DNA from: an uncultured Blautia sp.
GTDB taxonomy: Bacteria > Bacillota > Clostridia > Lachnospirales > Lachnospiraceae
Assembly: GCA_934426285.1 (NCBI GenBank)
Contig: CAKRYE010000055.1
Span: 1-12,523 of the forward strand
Direction: 5' to 3'
Length of the DNA stretch: 12,523 nt
Made by a program: the position numbers and the translations under genes. Position 1 is the stretch's first letter. Each line of letters starts with the position of its first letter. Of this stretch, positions 12,455 through 12,523 are shown one piece after another. The notes beneath the pieces are model-generated. The model was not told the DNA's origin. It did not search any database and saw nothing but the letters and a program-made list of their open reading frames with translations.

Positions 12455-12523
12455 ATGTTAGTAGCTATTGGAGCAGCAATCGCAGTTATGACAGGTATCG
12501 GAGCAGGTATTGGTATTGGTATG
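12455..12523 (+). CDS. atpE: F-type ATP synthase subunit c, N-terminal part (partial)
   Basis: The window ends after 23 codons. They encode the start of the Gly-rich first helix of subunit c, with the pattern GIGAGIGIGM. Twelve to fifteen copies of this hairpin protein typically form the Fo rotor ring next to subunit a. In sodium-type c subunits (Ilyobacter) the motif reads GPGVGQG. Here the Gln position is Ile, which argues for proton coupling, although the ion-binding carboxylate of helix 2 is outside the window. The ATG lies 8 bases after AGGAGG. Strong initiation fits the need for many c copies per complex. Confidence 0.9.
   Translation, partial: MLVAIGAAIAVMTGIGAGIGIGM

Overview
The window looks like a chromosomal segment of a low-to-moderate GC Firmicute of the class Clostridia, most likely a gut Lachnospiraceae (Blautia-like). 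The basis is the protein style, the strong AGGAGG ribosome binding sites, the many U-tailed hairpin terminators, a THF riboswitch on folT, and an atp operon that starts directly with atpB. The genus is an inference. There is no phage, insertion sequence, CRISPR array, tRNA or rRNA. Most of the window is housekeeping and transport genes arranged as short, separately terminated transcription units.

Left part (1-2996, mostly + strand). The tail of an unidentified gene ends in a clear terminator. The lrgAB pair follows, with overlapping genes (LrgA/LrgB families, linked to pyruvate transport and cell-death phenotypes). Its leader carries a perfect ATTGGT-N3-ACCAAT inverted repeat, the form of a PdhR/FadR-type GntR operator. 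Next is a 73-residue two-helix membrane protein whose promoter is bracketed by LexA-like boxes, a candidate SOS gene. Then comes birA (biotin ligase and repressor), closed by a long bidirectional terminator.

Centre left (3007-4782, - strand). Three genes run sigma, anti-sigma, membrane protein: an ECF sigma factor, its HxxxCxxC anti-sigma factor and a multi-pass membrane protein. A candidate autoregulatory ECF-type promoter lies in front. Between this operon and the divergent alaX gene sits a 209-bp near-palindrome (4814-5022), which may be a MITE-like element.

Centre (5082-8653). alaX (alanyl-tRNA editing) and a compact amidohydrolase lie on the + strand, possibly in one transcript. They converge on a - strand lipoprotein built from four degenerate repeats. 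A branched bidirectional terminator separates them.

Right part (8809-12523). A promoter, a THF riboswitch and a possible short upstream ORF precede folT, the S component of a folate ECF transporter. Two - strand genes follow, a GNAT acetyltransferase and an SGNH/GDSL hydrolase, each with its own good sigma-A promoter. Divergently, a sigma-A promoter drives the F-type ATP synthase operon: atpB, whose best ribosome binding site points to an ACG codon, then a structured 219-bp spacer, then the first 23 codons of atpE.

The observations most worth a second look are the SOS-type small membrane gene, the pyruvate-type operator on lrgAB, the 209-bp palindrome, the ACG-versus-ATG question at atpB, and the folT leader.
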